A DNA stretch of 64,000 bases from Marinobacterium aestuarii. GTDB taxonomy: Bacteria > Pseudomonadota > Gammaproteobacteria > Pseudomonadales > Balneatricaceae. The stretch spans positions 372,001-436,000 of the forward strand of contig NZ_CP015839.1 in NCBI RefSeq assembly GCF_001651805.1. Direction: 5' to 3'. A program made the position numbers and the translations under genes. Every line of letters begins with the position of its first letter. Position 1 is the first letter of the stretch. Shown piece after piece: positions 52,234 to 61,751 of this stretch. The notes below the pieces were generated by a model, which was not told the origin of the DNA, did no database searches, and saw only the letters and a list, made by a program, of their open reading frames with translations.

Positions 52234-55200
52234 TGCGGCTGTCTCCAGCGGTAGGTTCCTGGGTGTTGGCGCCGGGGTGCAGGTGCACATCGAGTTGCGG
52301 GAAGGCGATTTCCAGCCCGGCATGCCTGAATTTGCGATCGATGGTGGTGTTGACATTGTGGGTCACCACCATGCGGTCGGACATGGCGCTGACAAACAGG
52401 CGCAGCTCCAGATCCAGGGTGCTGGCGCCAAAGCCGGTGAAGAAAGCCTCGGGTGAAGGGTCGCTCAGCACGCGCTCGGTTTCCCGCGCGGCTTCCTCCA
52501 TCAGTCCCCGGGCCTGTTCGGTATCGGAGCCATAGGCCACGCCCACCCGAATGACCACCCGGGTGGTCGGGTCGGTGAGCGACCAGTTGATCAGCTGGTC
52601 GGTGATAAAGGTCTTGTTGGGGATGATCACTTCCTTGCGATCCCAGTCGACAATGGTGGTGCCGCGTATGTGAATGCGCGTCACTGTGCCGCTGACACCG
52701 CCAATGGTGACGGTATCGCCGATCCGCATGGGTTTCTCGAACAGGATGATCAGGCCAGATACAAAGTTGGCGACGATTTCCTGCAGGCCAAAACCCAGCC
52801 CGACACTGAGTGCCGCCACCAGCCACTGCAACTTGGACCACTGCAGTCCCAGTTCGCCGACGCAGACAAAGGTGCCGACCACCACCAGGGCGTACTTGAT
52901 AAGGGTGGTGATGGCATAACCCGTACCGGGGTTCAGGGTCATGTGGCGCAGTATCAGCAGTTCCAGCAGCCCCGGCAGGTTGGAGGCGGCAAAAATGCTC
53001 AGCCCCAGCAGCAGGGCGGCGAACAGCAGGTTCTTGAAGGTCACGCTGGTCAGGACATCGCCTTCGCTGGTACTGCTGATATTGGACCAGAGCACCAGCT
53101 TGTCGAACACATCCAGCGCCGGCAGAAAGTCACGCAGCACCAGCCACAGCAGGCCCAGCAGCAGAATCAGGCTGGTGGTCGCCAGCAGCTTGCGTGATTG
53201 CTCGGTGATGTCCTGCATGTTGAGGTAGTCGGTGCTCAGGGAGGGTTCGTCCTCGTTTTTCTCCCGTGCTGCGGTTATTTCGGCCTGACGTGCCTGGGCG
53301 CGGTCGAAGGCCAGCTTGCGTTCGGCGATCAGCAACCAGCGCAGCCCAAGGCCGTAGGCGACGAAAACCGACAGGCAGACCACCATGACCAGCAGCAGCA
53401 GAATCATGAATATCTGGCTGGTAAAGACATAGCCCACCAGCATCATGATCAGCAGGATAAAGTTGAATCCCACCAGGGTGCCCAGCCAGACTTCAGCCTT
53501 GAACCACCAGTGACTGCTTTGGGTCAGTCGGTTGAGCTGGGGGGCGACGGTCAGCAGACTGCCCCACAGCAGGGTGATGAAGCCTGTGAGCGACAGCATC
53601 AGCAGGCGCTCAAGGCCGGATTTCATCACCTCGGAGTCGAGTGTCGTGGCGTAGACATAGAGAATGCCCAGCAGCAGCGGGCCGCAGCTCAGGCCCAGCA
53701 GCAACAGGCGCTGGCGCAGGACACGGGCGAGATCAGGCGCGACCCCGAAGTGGCCGACAAACAGACCGTGGGGTGCTTGCAGCCAGATGCGCAGGAAATG
53801 GATGACCCAGACGATAAGCGCGGCTATATGCAGCATGAACGCCAGTACATCGAAGTCGGGGTGGCCGGGGTTGAGCGTGTAGCGTGCGGTGATCAGCAGC
53901 AGTACCGGCAGTGGCAGGGCGATGACCGGCGCCAGCACCAGTGGCAGGGCGGTATGGACGAAACGATCCTGCAGCACATTACCGATGTCCTGGTGCCAGA
54001 ATCGCTGTCGGGCGCGCTGGTAGCGCAGCAGGAGCAGCGCCAGGCCACATAGCAGAACCAGCCCCAGCAGCGGCAGGGCAAGCCGGGACGAATAGCGCAG
54101 CAGGGGTTCAGCGGTATTCTTCTGCCAGCGCTCCAGCAGCAGTCGGCGGCTGTCGGCCAGCTCGCCAAACCAGTTGAGCTGTATAGGCGTGACGCTGGGC
54201 AGCCAGAGCAACTGTTCGCTGATCAGGGTACGGGCCTGGGTGATGCGTTCATTGATGTTTTCCTGCACCGACAGCAGTGACGACAGCTCGGCTACCAGAC
54301 TGAGGCGGGCATCACGCAGTTTGCCGAACAGGCTCAGGCGGTCGGTGAGCAGCTGGCGATACTGACTGCGGGCTTCCTGTGGCAGTTGCAGGCCGGCGGA
54401 GGTTTCATAGCCACCCAGCTCCTGTTCGGTGCTGAGCTGGTCGCGATTAAGGCGAATATTCTGCAGCCGCAGCTGGTTGATGCGGGCGCGGGTGCCGGTG
54501 GTATTGAGTGGCCGTGTCAGGCCGGCCTGCAGTCGGTGCAGTTCGGTGCCGACGTACTGTATTTCCAGTTCCAGCTGCTGGGATATGGTGCGGTAGGCCT
54601 CATCGACGCGGGCCAGATGCGCACCCTGTTGCCGGCGCAGATCGCTGGTCTGTTCGATGCCGGCCAGGGTATCGCGCAGTTCCATGCTCAGGCTGCGGTT
54701 CTGCTCGCCGGCGGCCTGCAGCACGGGGTCGAGCCCGCTGAGGCTGTTCTGCTGCAATTCGCTGAGGGTCTTCTCGGTCTGGCTGCGCAGGCGCCACTGG
54801 ATCAGCTCTTCGAGTTGCTGCAACTGCTGGGTGCTGGCGCTGATGTCGCGGTTGAGCTGCTGCAGTTGCAGTTCATTCAGTTCGGCGCGCCCGGGCAGGG
54901 TCAGCAGTTCCAGTTCGAGGCTCTGAATCTGGGCGCTGCGTGCCCGCAGGCGGGCGTTCTGCAGCAGCTGACTGGCTTCGCTGTTGCTGTTCAGATCGGC
55001 GGCGGGCTCGCTGGTCTGCTTGAGCTGGGCCAGCTGGTCACGCAGGCTAAGCCGCTTGCTCTCATTGCGGCTGGTATCCTGTTGCAGCTGATCGCGGGCC
55101 TGCTGCTGATCCAGCATGCCGGCCTTCTGCAGCGTCTGGCGCTGTTGCAATTGCTCCAGTGTCTGCGCATCTGTGTCCGAGAGCTTCGGGTCGGTCACCT

Positions 55201-55528
55201 CGCCTGGTGCCTGTCGCAGACGGCGGATGTCGTCGGGCAGGGTTTCCAGTTCTTGCCGCAGCTGTGCGGCACTGGCGTCGTACTGCTTCAGGTCCTGCAG
55301 CGCATCCAGCGCCTGCTGATAGCGGTCCTTTTCGGCCTGTTCATCGGGGCTTGGTGTCTTGCCCTCGTACTGTGCCAGACGCTCGGTAATCAGCGCTATA
55401 TCTTCATCGGGCCCGGCCCAGGCGCTGCTGCCCAGCAGCAGGACGAGTATCAGCAATAGGGGGATAATGGCCTGGACGCCGCGGTACGCTCGCGCTAACG
55501 GATTGATATCCAATATAGACTTCAACAT
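52226..55528 (-). CDS. Large mechanosensitive channel, MscK/KefA-like
   Basis: This 1100-aa inner-membrane channel of the MscS superfamily has a signal peptide (cut near AWA, about residue 37). A long periplasmic region with heptad-like coiled coils (about 40-470) and about ten further helices follow. The MscS core has the pore helix LVAALSVGLGFGLQEIVANFVSGLIILFEKP and the GDTVTIGGVSGTVTRIHIRGTTI beta domain. It would relieve osmotic pressure. The 3' end overlaps the thioesterase start. It is divergent from an alpha/beta hydrolase gene by 65 bases. Confidence 0.93.
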   Translation of the reverse strand: MLKSILDINPLARAYRGVQAIIPLLLILVLLLGSSAWAGPDEDIALITERLAQYEGKTPSPDEQAEKDRYQQALDALQDLKQYDASAAQLRQELETLPDDIRRLRQAPGEVTDPKLSDTDAQTLEQLQQRQTLQKAGMLDQQQARDQLQQDTSRNESKRLSLRDQLAQLKQTSEPAADLNSNSEASQLLQNARLRARSAQIQSLELELLTLPGRAELNELQLQQLNRDISASTQQLQQLEELIQWRLRSQTEKTLSELQQNSLSGLDPVLQAAGEQNRSLSMELRDTLAGIEQTSDLRRQQGAHLARVDEAYRTISQQLELEIQYVGTELHRLQAGLTRPLNTTGTRARINQLRLQNIRLNRDQLSTEQELGGYETSAGLQLPQEARSQYRQLLTDRLSLFGKLRDARLSLVAELSSLLSVQENINERITQARTLISEQLLWLPSVTPIQLNWFGELADSRRLLLERWQKNTAEPLLRYSSRLALPLLGLVLLCGLALLLLRYQRARQRFWHQDIGNVLQDRFVHTALPLVLAPVIALPLPVLLLITARYTLNPGHPDFDVLAFMLHIAALIVWVIHFLRIWLQAPHGLFVGHFGVAPDLARVLRQRLLLLGLSCGPLLLGILYVYATTLDSEVMKSGLERLLMLSLTGFITLLWGSLLTVAPQLNRLTQSSHWWFKAEVWLGTLVGFNFILLIMMLVGYVFTSQIFMILLLLVMVVCLSVFVAYGLGLRWLLIAERKLAFDRAQARQAEITAAREKNEDEPSLSTDYLNMQDITEQSRKLLATTSLILLLGLLWLVLRDFLPALDVFDKLVLWSNISSTSEGDVLTSVTFKNLLFAALLLGLSIFAASNLPGLLELLILRHMTLNPGTGYAITTLIKYALVVVGTFVCVGELGLQWSKLQWLVAALSVGLGFGLQEIVANFVSGLIILFEKPMRIGDTVTIGGVSGTVTRIHIRGTTIVDWDRKEVIIPNKTFITDQLINWSLTDPTTRVVIRVGVAYGSDTEQARGLMEEAARETERVLSDPSPEAFFTGFGASTLDLELRLFVSAMSDRMVVTHNVNTTIDRKFRHAGLEIAFPQLDVHLHPGANTQEPTAGDSRND

Positions 55529-55593
55529 GTGGCAGACAGGACTCAGGGGCGGATTCTCGCTACAGTGTGTTTGTACCCTGGCCTGGAGATGCC

Positions 55594-56589
55594 ATGAAGG
55601 TCATTGATCCTCGACAAATCCGCGACGGGCTTGATGTGTTCGAGCCCAACGATATCACGCTTTGTACCCCGCAGCTGCAGGCGTATCTGGAACATTATCG
55701 CCTGATCGAGCTGATGTCGCGCGCTGAGTACAGTATCGGACTGGAAAGCGTCGACGGGCTGGATCTGGTGGTGCAGCAGTTCCGCCCCAGGGCGGCGATC
55801 TGTGGTACGGCAGTGTTGCTCCATGGCTACACCGATCATGCCGGGCTTTACCGTCATCTGATCGACTTTCTGCTGCAGCGGGGCTGGAATGTGCTCATCT
55901 ATGACCTGCCGGGTCATGGCCTGTCCTGCGGCCCAGCCCTGGGTATCGATCATTTCTCGACCTATGCGCGGCAGCTGTCGGTACTGCTGCAGCGCCACGA
56001 AAACAGCTTGCCGGGCCCCTGGGTTCTGATGGGGCAGAGCACCGGGGCCGCCATCCTGATGGAGCAGCAGCGTGGCGGTGATGCCGTTGCCGAGCGGGTG
56101 GCGGGACGGGTGTATCTGGCGCCGCTGATACGGCCAGTAATGATGGATGTGATCGCACGCAAATACCGCTGGTTCGGCCGTTTTCTCAAACAGGTGAAAC
56201 GTAACTATTCAGAAAACTCCGGCGATGCGTCCTTTGTGCACTTTGTGCGCCAGCACGATCCGCTGCAGCACTCCCGCGTGGCGGTCAGCTGGGTCAGGGC
56301 CATGCTGGAATGGGTCAAGCTGATTGAGGCCAGCGGGCCGCTCAAGGGCACGCCGCTGCTGTTGCAGGGAGAGGAGGATGGCACTGTGGACTGGCGGCAT
56401 AACATGGCGGTGTTGCAGCGGCTGTATCCGTCGCTGCAACCGGTGCTGATTCCAGGCGCACGGCATCATCTGGTGAATGAAACACCGCAGCTGCGCTGCG
56501 AAGTCTTTGGCCACATAGGCGCTTATCTGGACAGCATCGACCTGGCGCTTGCCGTGGAGCCACGCATGCAAAAACGCCCGCGGATCTGA
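55594..56589 (+). CDS. Alpha/beta hydrolase (lysophospholipase-like)
   Basis: This 331-aa hydrolase has the oxyanion segment LLHGYTDHAG (76-85), the nucleophile elbow GQSTG with Ser149, the acid in GEEDGTVDW (Asp262 or Asp266) and His291/292 in GARHHLVNE. The monoacylglycerol lipase/lysophospholipase type of lid region lies between about 165 and 240. I chose ATG 55594 because GGAG lies about 7 bases upstream. The substrate is unknown. Confidence 0.87.
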   Translation: MKVIDPRQIRDGLDVFEPNDITLCTPQLQAYLEHYRLIELMSRAEYSIGLESVDGLDLVVQQFRPRAAICGTAVLLHGYTDHAGLYRHLIDFLLQRGWNVLIYDLPGHGLSCGPALGIDHFSTYARQLSVLLQRHENSLPGPWVLMGQSTGAAILMEQQRGGDAVAERVAGRVYLAPLIRPVMMDVIARKYRWFGRFLKQVKRNYSENSGDASFVHFVRQHDPLQHSRVAVSWVRAMLEWVKLIEASGPLKGTPLLLQGEEDGTVDWRHNMAVLQRLYPSLQPVLIPGARHHLVNETPQLRCEVFGHIGAYLDSIDLALAVEPRMQKRPRI

Positions 56590-56606
56590 CGATCAGCGGG
56601 CGCCGG

Positions 56607-56629
56607 CATTGCCTGCAGTGCAGGCAATG
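56607..56629. terminator. Hairpin between convergent hydrolase and serA genes
   Basis: CATTGCCTGCA-G-TGCAGGCAATG is an 11-base perfect arm pair, with a loop of at least 3-5 bases in practice. It lies 18 bases after the hydrolase stop. No T-run follows on either strand, so termination strength is uncertain. Confidence 0.5.
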
Positions 56630-56644
56630 GATTCAGCTGTGCTA

Positions 56645-57877
56645 TCAGAACAGGCGACGGGCGCGGATGGTGCCTTCGATCTCGAGGATCTTTTCCAGCG
56701 CCATTTCCGAGTAGTCGGCGTCCACATCCACCACTACATAACCGACCTTGTCGTTGGTCTGCAGGTACTGACCCGAGATGTTGACATTGTTTTCGGAGAA
56801 CACGGTGTTGATGGCGCTGAGGATACCGGGAATGTTGCGGTGTACGTGCAGCAGACGGTGTACCTTGGCGTGGGCCGGCAGGGCCACTTCCGGGAAGTTG
56901 ACTGAGGTGATGGTCGAGCCGTTGTCGCTGTATTTCGCCAGCTTTTCCGCCACTTCGTAGCCGATGTTTTCCTGCGCTTCCATGGTGGAACCACCGACGT
57001 GCGGCGTCAGGATCACATTGTCGAATGCACGCAGCGGCGAAATGAATTCGTCCTTGTTGCTGCGTGGCTCAACCGGGAATACATCCACGGCGGCACCCAG
57101 TACGCGGCCGCTTTCCAGTGCACCACAGAGCGCGTCTATATCGACCACGGTGCCGCGGGCGGCGTTGATGAAGATCGAGCCCTGCTTGATCTTCTCAAAC
57201 TGGGCCGCGCCCATCATGTCCTTGGTGGAGCGGGTTTCCGGCACGTGCAGCGAGATCACGTCGCAGGTGGCCAGCAGCTCGTCCATGGAAGCGATCTGGC
57301 TGGCGTTGCCCAGCGGCAGTTTGGTCACGACATCGTAAAAATGCACGATCATGCCCAGGGACTCGGCCAGCACGCTCAGTTGTGAACCTATGCTGCCGTA
57401 GCCGACGATACCCAGCTTCTTGCCACGGATTTCGTAGGAGTTGGTGGCCGACTTCTGCCACTCGCCGCGGTGGGCCTTGGCATTTTTCTCCGCCACGCCG
57501 CGCAGCAGGATAATGGCTTCAGCCAGTACCAGTTCAGCCACGGAGCGGGTGTTGGAGTAGGGCGCGTTGAATACCACAATGCCAAGCTCGGTGGCGGCCT
57601 TGAGGTCAACCTGATTGGTGCCGATACAGAAGCAACCGACAGCGATCAGCTTCTCGGCAGCGCTCAGAACCTTCGCAGTCAACTGCGTACGGGAGCGAAT
57701 GCCGATGAAGTGTACGTCCTTGATTTTTTCGATCAATTCTTCTTCCGGCAGGGAGCCGGTGACGTACTCGATGCTGTTGTAACCTTGTGCATTCAGGGTA
57801 TCGACCGCCGACTGGTGGACGCCTTCCAGCAGCAAAATCCTGATCTTGCTTTTTTCCAGAGAAGTGGTCTTGCTCAT
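56645..57877 (-). CDS. serA: D-3-phosphoglycerate dehydrogenase
   Basis: This is the first enzyme of serine biosynthesis, oxidising 3-phosphoglycerate with NAD+. At 410 aa it is the E. coli-type form with a C-terminal ACT domain (about 335-410; NIPGILSAINTVFSENNVNISGQYLQT) for serine feedback. The Rossmann GYGSIG motif, the active-site Arg in NAARGTVVD and His in TPHVGGST are present. The ribosome site is weak. A hairpin-rich 207-base gap separates it from ppnP upstream. Confidence 0.96.
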   Translation of the reverse strand: MSKTTSLEKSKIRILLLEGVHQSAVDTLNAQGYNSIEYVTGSLPEEELIEKIKDVHFIGIRSRTQLTAKVLSAAEKLIAVGCFCIGTNQVDLKAATELGIVVFNAPYSNTRSVAELVLAEAIILLRGVAEKNAKAHRGEWQKSATNSYEIRGKKLGIVGYGSIGSQLSVLAESLGMIVHFYDVVTKLPLGNASQIASMDELLATCDVISLHVPETRSTKDMMGAAQFEKIKQGSIFINAARGTVVDIDALCGALESGRVLGAAVDVFPVEPRSNKDEFISPLRAFDNVILTPHVGGSTMEAQENIGYEVAEKLAKYSDNGSTITSVNFPEVALPAHAKVHRLLHVHRNIPGILSAINTVFSENNVNISGQYLQTNDKVGYVVVDVDADYSEMALEKILEIEGTIRARRLF

Positions 57878-57949
57878 ACTGTACGACTCGTGTGGTGGTT
57901 AGCGGGCGGGTATTTCAGGGCGGCTATGTTAGCACAAAGTTACATGAAT

Positions 57950-57975
57950 GAGTTTGACGGCTGAGCGTCAAACTC
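57950..57975 (-). other. Hairpin in the serA upstream region
   Basis: GAGTTTGACG-GCTGAG-CGTCAAACTC is a perfect 10-bp stem about 75 bases ahead of the serA start. There is no T-run. It may be a regulatory site or a 5'-leader hairpin. Confidence 0.45.
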
Positions 57976-58013
57976 CGGATTTATATTCAACTTTAGATGA
58001 GCAGATTTACGCA

Positions 58014-58046
58014 ACAGACGGCGTAGATGGGCGCTGCGCCGTCTGT
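58014..58046 (-). other. Hairpin downstream of ppnP
   Basis: ACAGACGGCG-N13-CGCCGTCTGT is a perfect 10-bp stem located 39 bases after the ppnP stop. It lacks a clear T-run. It may end or protect the ppnP message. Confidence 0.45.
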
Positions 58047-58084
58047 CGAGGTTACCGGTAACTGAGGTTGCCAGCAGTGTGCTA

Positions 58085-58366
58085 TCAGCCGTAGAAGCAG
58101 AGGTAAGCGGTGGCCTGTTTGACCTGCAGCTGGAATTTCTGGTTGGCGTCGATATTGAACTCGGTGCCGGCGGGATAGCTGACAAAGGCGTCGCTGCCCG
58201 GCAGTTTGACGATCAGCTCGCCGCTGCTCACAACCATGCGCTCTTTTTCGCTGGTACCGAATTCGTATTCGCCGATGGCCATAACGCCTGCGGTAACGCG
58301 GCCTTCGGTGTTTTCGAAACCGATGGATGTGACCTTGCCTTCAAAGTATTCATTCACGTGGAACAT
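58085..58366 (-). CDS. ppnP: Pyrimidine/purine nucleoside phosphorylase PpnP (YaiE/DUF1255)
   Basis: This small cupin-fold enzyme (93 aa) matches the YaiE/PpnP family over its whole length, from [17 protein letters not shown] to [13 protein letters not shown], with the [10 protein letters not shown] segment central. Family members phosphorolyse a wide range of nucleosides to base and ribose-1-phosphate. GAGG lies about 8 bases before the ATG. It is a single-gene unit. Confidence 0.93.
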   Translation of the reverse strand: MFHVNEYFEGKVTSIGFENTEGRVTAGVMAIGEYEFGTSEKERMVVSSGELIVKLPGSDAFVSYPAGTEFNIDANQKFQLQVKQATAYLCFYG

Positions 58367-58478
58367 GCAGAGATCCTCTGTGCTTTAAGCCGGAAAGAGA
58401 GTTGTCGATCAATTGGAAACAGGAAAGGCAGCATCATAGTGGCAGCGCTTGATCTTGGCTATATGCAACTTCCGTCTG

Positions 58479-59375
58479 TCAGCCTTGTTCCTTCGCTTCG
58501 GCCGCCGCTGAATGAGCCAGTACAAAGTCGACAAAAGCCCGGTTGGCACGGGACAGATAGCCCTGGCGGCGCCAGGCAACCGACAGGTCGAGCCAGACGG
58601 GCTCTTCGAACGGAATCGCCACAAGCTCCGGGTCATCTCGCAGCACCATGGCCAGCAGGGTGGAGATGCCAAAGCCCTGTTTGACGATCGACTTGATCAG
58701 CGGCAGCAGGTTGGTTTCAAAACCTATATTGGGCGTGCAGTTACCGCGTTTGGCGATCTGGTCAACCGCCTTGCGGTGAAAATAGCCCTGCTGGAACAGC
58801 ACCAGCTCCTCATTGAAAAAGGCCTCGTAGCTGATATGGGACTGCTGCGCCAGCGCATGATCCTGGGGCAGTATGACCATCATCTGCTGGCGCAGAAAGA
58901 CGCTGGACTCCAACTCGTCGGGTACGGCATCGGCCACGATGATGGCCAGATCCAGCAAGCCTTCCTGCAACATCTCCTGCAGCCGACCGGTGCCGGCCTC
59001 CACCACCGAGAGCCTGAGGTTGGGGTGCTGGTGGCGAAAGGCCATCAGGATGGGGGGGAAGTAATAGGAGCCCAGCATGCCAGGAATGCCGACCCGCACT
59101 TCGCCGCGGGTCAGGCCGCGCAACTCCTGCATTTCGAGTTGGGCATCGTCCACCATCTGCAGAATGCGGCTGGCATGTTCCAGCAGCCGCTGGCCTTCAT
59201 CCGTAACAACGACCTTGCGATCATTGCGGTGGAACAGCGTCAGTTCGAGTTCGGCTTCGAGCTTGCGAATGGCCATGCTGACGGCGGGCTGGGCCACATG
59301 CAGCACCTCAGCCGCCCGGGTAAAGCTGGCGTGGCGTGCCACCTCGACGAAATAGCGCAGCGGTTTGATATCCAT
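58479..59375 (-). CDS. LysR-family transcriptional regulator
   Basis: This 298-aa protein has a helix-turn-helix (MDIKPLRYFVEVARHASFTRAAEVLHVAQPAVSMAIRKLEAELE) and an effector domain with GEVRVGIPGMLGSYYFPPIL at its start. No good ribosome site precedes the ATG. It is divergent from an MFS exporter gene at 59639, its probable target. The spacer between them is almost filled by the second copy of the inverted-repeat element, which may have changed the shared control region. Confidence 0.92.
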   Translation of the reverse strand: MDIKPLRYFVEVARHASFTRAAEVLHVAQPAVSMAIRKLEAELELTLFHRNDRKVVVTDEGQRLLEHASRILQMVDDAQLEMQELRGLTRGEVRVGIPGMLGSYYFPPILMAFRHQHPNLRLSVVEAGTGRLQEMLQEGLLDLAIIVADAVPDELESSVFLRQQMMVILPQDHALAQQSHISYEAFFNEELVLFQQGYFHRKAVDQIAKRGNCTPNIGFETNLLPLIKSIVKQGFGISTLLAMVLRDDPELVAIPFEEPVWLDLSVAWRRQGYLSRANRAFVDFVLAHSAAAEAKEQG

Positions 59376-59446
59376 TGGATAAGCACTCGTTATCAGTACG
59401 ATAACAACTATATATTTTTATGATGGAGATGGCAGCGTTATGCTGC

Positions 59447-59605
59447 AGCCTGTCGGACTTGACCTATCGTAGCGAGGGGAAGTCCGTTTTGAGGCAGTTT
59501 TTGAGCTCTTTTGAGACGAATAGTGGCTCTATTTAACGAAAAAGAGCGCGGAAAATGACCAAAATCGGCTTTTCCGCAGTAGATTAATGTTAAGTCTGAC
59601 AGGCT
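59447..59605. mobile_element. MITE-like element, copy 2, between LysR and MFS genes
   Basis: This is the second copy of the 159-bp element, inverted relative to the one at 7235-7393. The ends are GCAGCCTGTCGGACTTGAC on the left and GCAGCCTGTCAGACTTAAC read inward from the right, a better-preserved terminal repeat than in copy 1. There is no internal gene. It lies 71 bases from the LysR start and 33 bases from the MFS start, so it could carry or disrupt promoter elements of either gene. Confidence 0.75.
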
Positions 59606-59638
59606 GCTAGAGCCTGTTACTGGCAGGTGGGTACGAAA

Positions 59639-60832
59639 ATGATCGAAGCGGGCAGCAGGGCATTCTGGCGGGCGACTCTGGCACTCTGTCTGGGGTCGGT
59701 GATGATCTTTGCCAATGTGTATGTGACGCAGCCGCTGCTGCCGATGATTGCGGAGTCCTTTGGTATTTCGCCGTTGCAGGCGGGCTGGAGCTTTACCGTC
59801 ACCACCCTGACTCTGGGACTGTCGCTGCTGTTCTACGGTCCACTGTCCGATGCTCTGGGTAGGCGCGGCATTATTCTGCTGAGTATGGGGGGCGCGGCTC
59901 TGACCACCCTGGCGCTGTCCCAAGCCGACAGTTACGCCATGCTGCTGGGATTGCGGGCCCTGCAGGGCGCTTTCCTGGGGGGGCTGCCCGCGATAGCCAT
60001 TGCCTATATGGGGGATGAGTTCGACCGCAAGGCGCTGATGCTGGCGGTGGGCTTTTACATCAGCGGCAATACCCTGGGAGGCGTCGGCGGACGCCTGGTG
60101 GGTGGCTTCGTGGGTGACAGCTACGGCTGGCCCCAGGCTTTTCTGGTGATGGCCGCCATCAGCCTGGTGCTGCTGGGGCTGGTGATCTGGCTGTTGCCGG
60201 CATCCAGTGGTTTCAGTCCGCGAGCACTGCGCCCGCGCATCATGCTGCGGGATCTGGCCGGGCATCTGCGCAACCCGCTGTTGCTGGGCGCCTACCTGGT
60301 GGGAGGGTTGAACTTCTTTATCTTTATCAACCAGTACAGCTATGCCACCTTTATGCTGGCGGACGAGCCCTATGGCCTGTCGGCGAAATTCCTCGGCATG
60401 CTGTTCCTGACCTACCTCAGCGGTACCCTGGGCTCAGCCTTGTCGGGGCGCGCGGCGCAGCATCTGCCACAGCCAGTCTGCCTGATGATCGGTATTGTGC
60501 TGCTGATGCTTGGCTCCACTGTGACCCTGATACCGACGCTGCCGGCCATAGTGGTGGGTTTTCTGATCAACAGTTTTGGCTTTTTCTTTGCGCACTCGAC
60601 CGCCAGCAGCTGGGTGAGCCGCCATGCCGAACAGGCACGGGCCAGCGCATCGTCGCTCTATCTGCTGTTTTATTACCTGGGGGCCAGCTGCGGCGGCTTC
60701 TATCTGGCGCCTTTCTGGCACGCCCATGGCTGGACGGGCGTCATTGCGGCGTCCCTGGCGGTGTTCTGTCTGACACTGTGGATAAGTTTCCTGCTGTTGC
60801 GGGCCGAGCGTCGCCGGCCGGTGCTGGCCTGA
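59639..60832 (+). CDS. Major facilitator superfamily transporter (YnfM-like)
   Basis: This 397-aa protein has 12 hydrophobic helices. The motif between helices 2 and 3 is YGPLSDALGRRGIILLSMGGA. The N-terminus FANVYVTQPLLPMIAESFGISPLQAGWSFTVTTLTLGLSLL resembles YnfM-type drug or arabinose-like exporters. I chose ATG 59639; an in-frame GTG 12 bases earlier is possible. It is divergent from a LysR gene, a common exporter-regulator pairing. The substrate is unknown. Confidence 0.9.
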   Translation: MIEAGSRAFWRATLALCLGSVMIFANVYVTQPLLPMIAESFGISPLQAGWSFTVTTLTLGLSLLFYGPLSDALGRRGIILLSMGGAALTTLALSQADSYAMLLGLRALQGAFLGGLPAIAIAYMGDEFDRKALMLAVGFYISGNTLGGVGGRLVGGFVGDSYGWPQAFLVMAAISLVLLGLVIWLLPASSGFSPRALRPRIMLRDLAGHLRNPLLLGAYLVGGLNFFIFINQYSYATFMLADEPYGLSAKFLGMLFLTYLSGTLGSALSGRAAQHLPQPVCLMIGIVLLMLGSTVTLIPTLPAIVVGFLINSFGFFFAHSTASSWVSRHAEQARASASSLYLLFYYLGASCGGFYLAPFWHAHGWTGVIAASLAVFCLTLWISFLLLRAERRRPVLA

Positions 60833-60941
60833 GGTTGCCGCGCACGCGACTGGATAGCCCCGCGGGCCGGGGTTATGATTTGCGCTTTGACATCTGTATC
60901 TGTGCGGCCTGCGGGCCGCGAGCAACCAAGGGGAAAGGGCG

Positions 60942-61604
60942 ATGAACTACCAGCACCGTTTTATGGATGGCACGGCGACGGATCTGCCGTTGGGTAAGAT
61001 CGTCTGTGTCGGGCGCAACTACGCTGACCACGCCGCCGAGCTGAATAACCCGATTCCCACGGTGCCCATGCTGTTTATCAAGCCCGCCAGCTCAGCGCTG
61101 CCCATGGCCGAGCCCTTCGCCATTCCGGCGGATCAGGGGCGGGTGCACTTTGAAACCGAGATGTCGATCCTGATTGGCAGCCGTCTGCGCAAGGCCAGCG
61201 AGAACGAGGCCGCCCAGGCGATTGCCGGTATCGGCCTGGCACTGGATCTGACGCTGCGCGATCTGCAGGATGACCTCAAGCGCCAGGGGCATCCCTGGGA
61301 AAAAGCCAAGGGGTTTGATGGCGCCTGCCCGCTGTCGGATTTCGTCGCGCCGGATGCAGTCAGCAGTCTGCAGGATGTGCAGATCCGCTTGCGCGTCAAC
61401 GGTGAAACCCGTCAGGATGGCAACAGCCGCTATATGCTGAATCCCGTGCTGCCGCTGCTCAGCTATATCTCGAAGTACTTCACTCTGGAACCCGGTGATG
61501 TGGTGCTGACCGGTACGCCGGCGGGTGTCGGACCTATTCAGTCCGGTGATCAGCTCGAAGTGGAGCTGGTGGGGCTGCTGCAGGTGACAAGCGCGGTGCT
61601 CTGA
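60942..61604 (+). CDS. Fumarylacetoacetate hydrolase-family protein (YcgM type)
   Basis: This 220-aa FAH-fold metalloenzyme begins with KIVCVGRNYADHAAEL and carries the metal-ligand segment VHFETEMSILIG (Glu...Glu) and the C-terminal PGDVVLTGTPAGVGP loop. Proteins of this short type have been linked to acylpyruvate hydrolysis and oxaloacetate handling; the actual reaction here is not shown. GGGGAAAGGG precedes ATG 60942. Confidence 0.92.
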   Translation: MNYQHRFMDGTATDLPLGKIVCVGRNYADHAAELNNPIPTVPMLFIKPASSALPMAEPFAIPADQGRVHFETEMSILIGSRLRKASENEAAQAIAGIGLALDLTLRDLQDDLKRQGHPWEKAKGFDGACPLSDFVAPDAVSSLQDVQIRLRVNGETRQDGNSRYMLNPVLPLLSYISKYFTLEPGDVVLTGTPAGVGPIQSGDQLEVELVGLLQVTSAVL

Positions 61605-61751
61605 CACTTAGCCTGCCGGCTGCGACCTGACCCTGCCTGATTCCCTGCCTGAAGAGCGGTCGGGTTGCTTTTGCCCACTGTACTCAGCGGGGCTGGCGTC
61701 CTGCGTATAGACTGCTAGAGAGGCAGTGGCAGTTTTGGCGGGGGATTCAGG

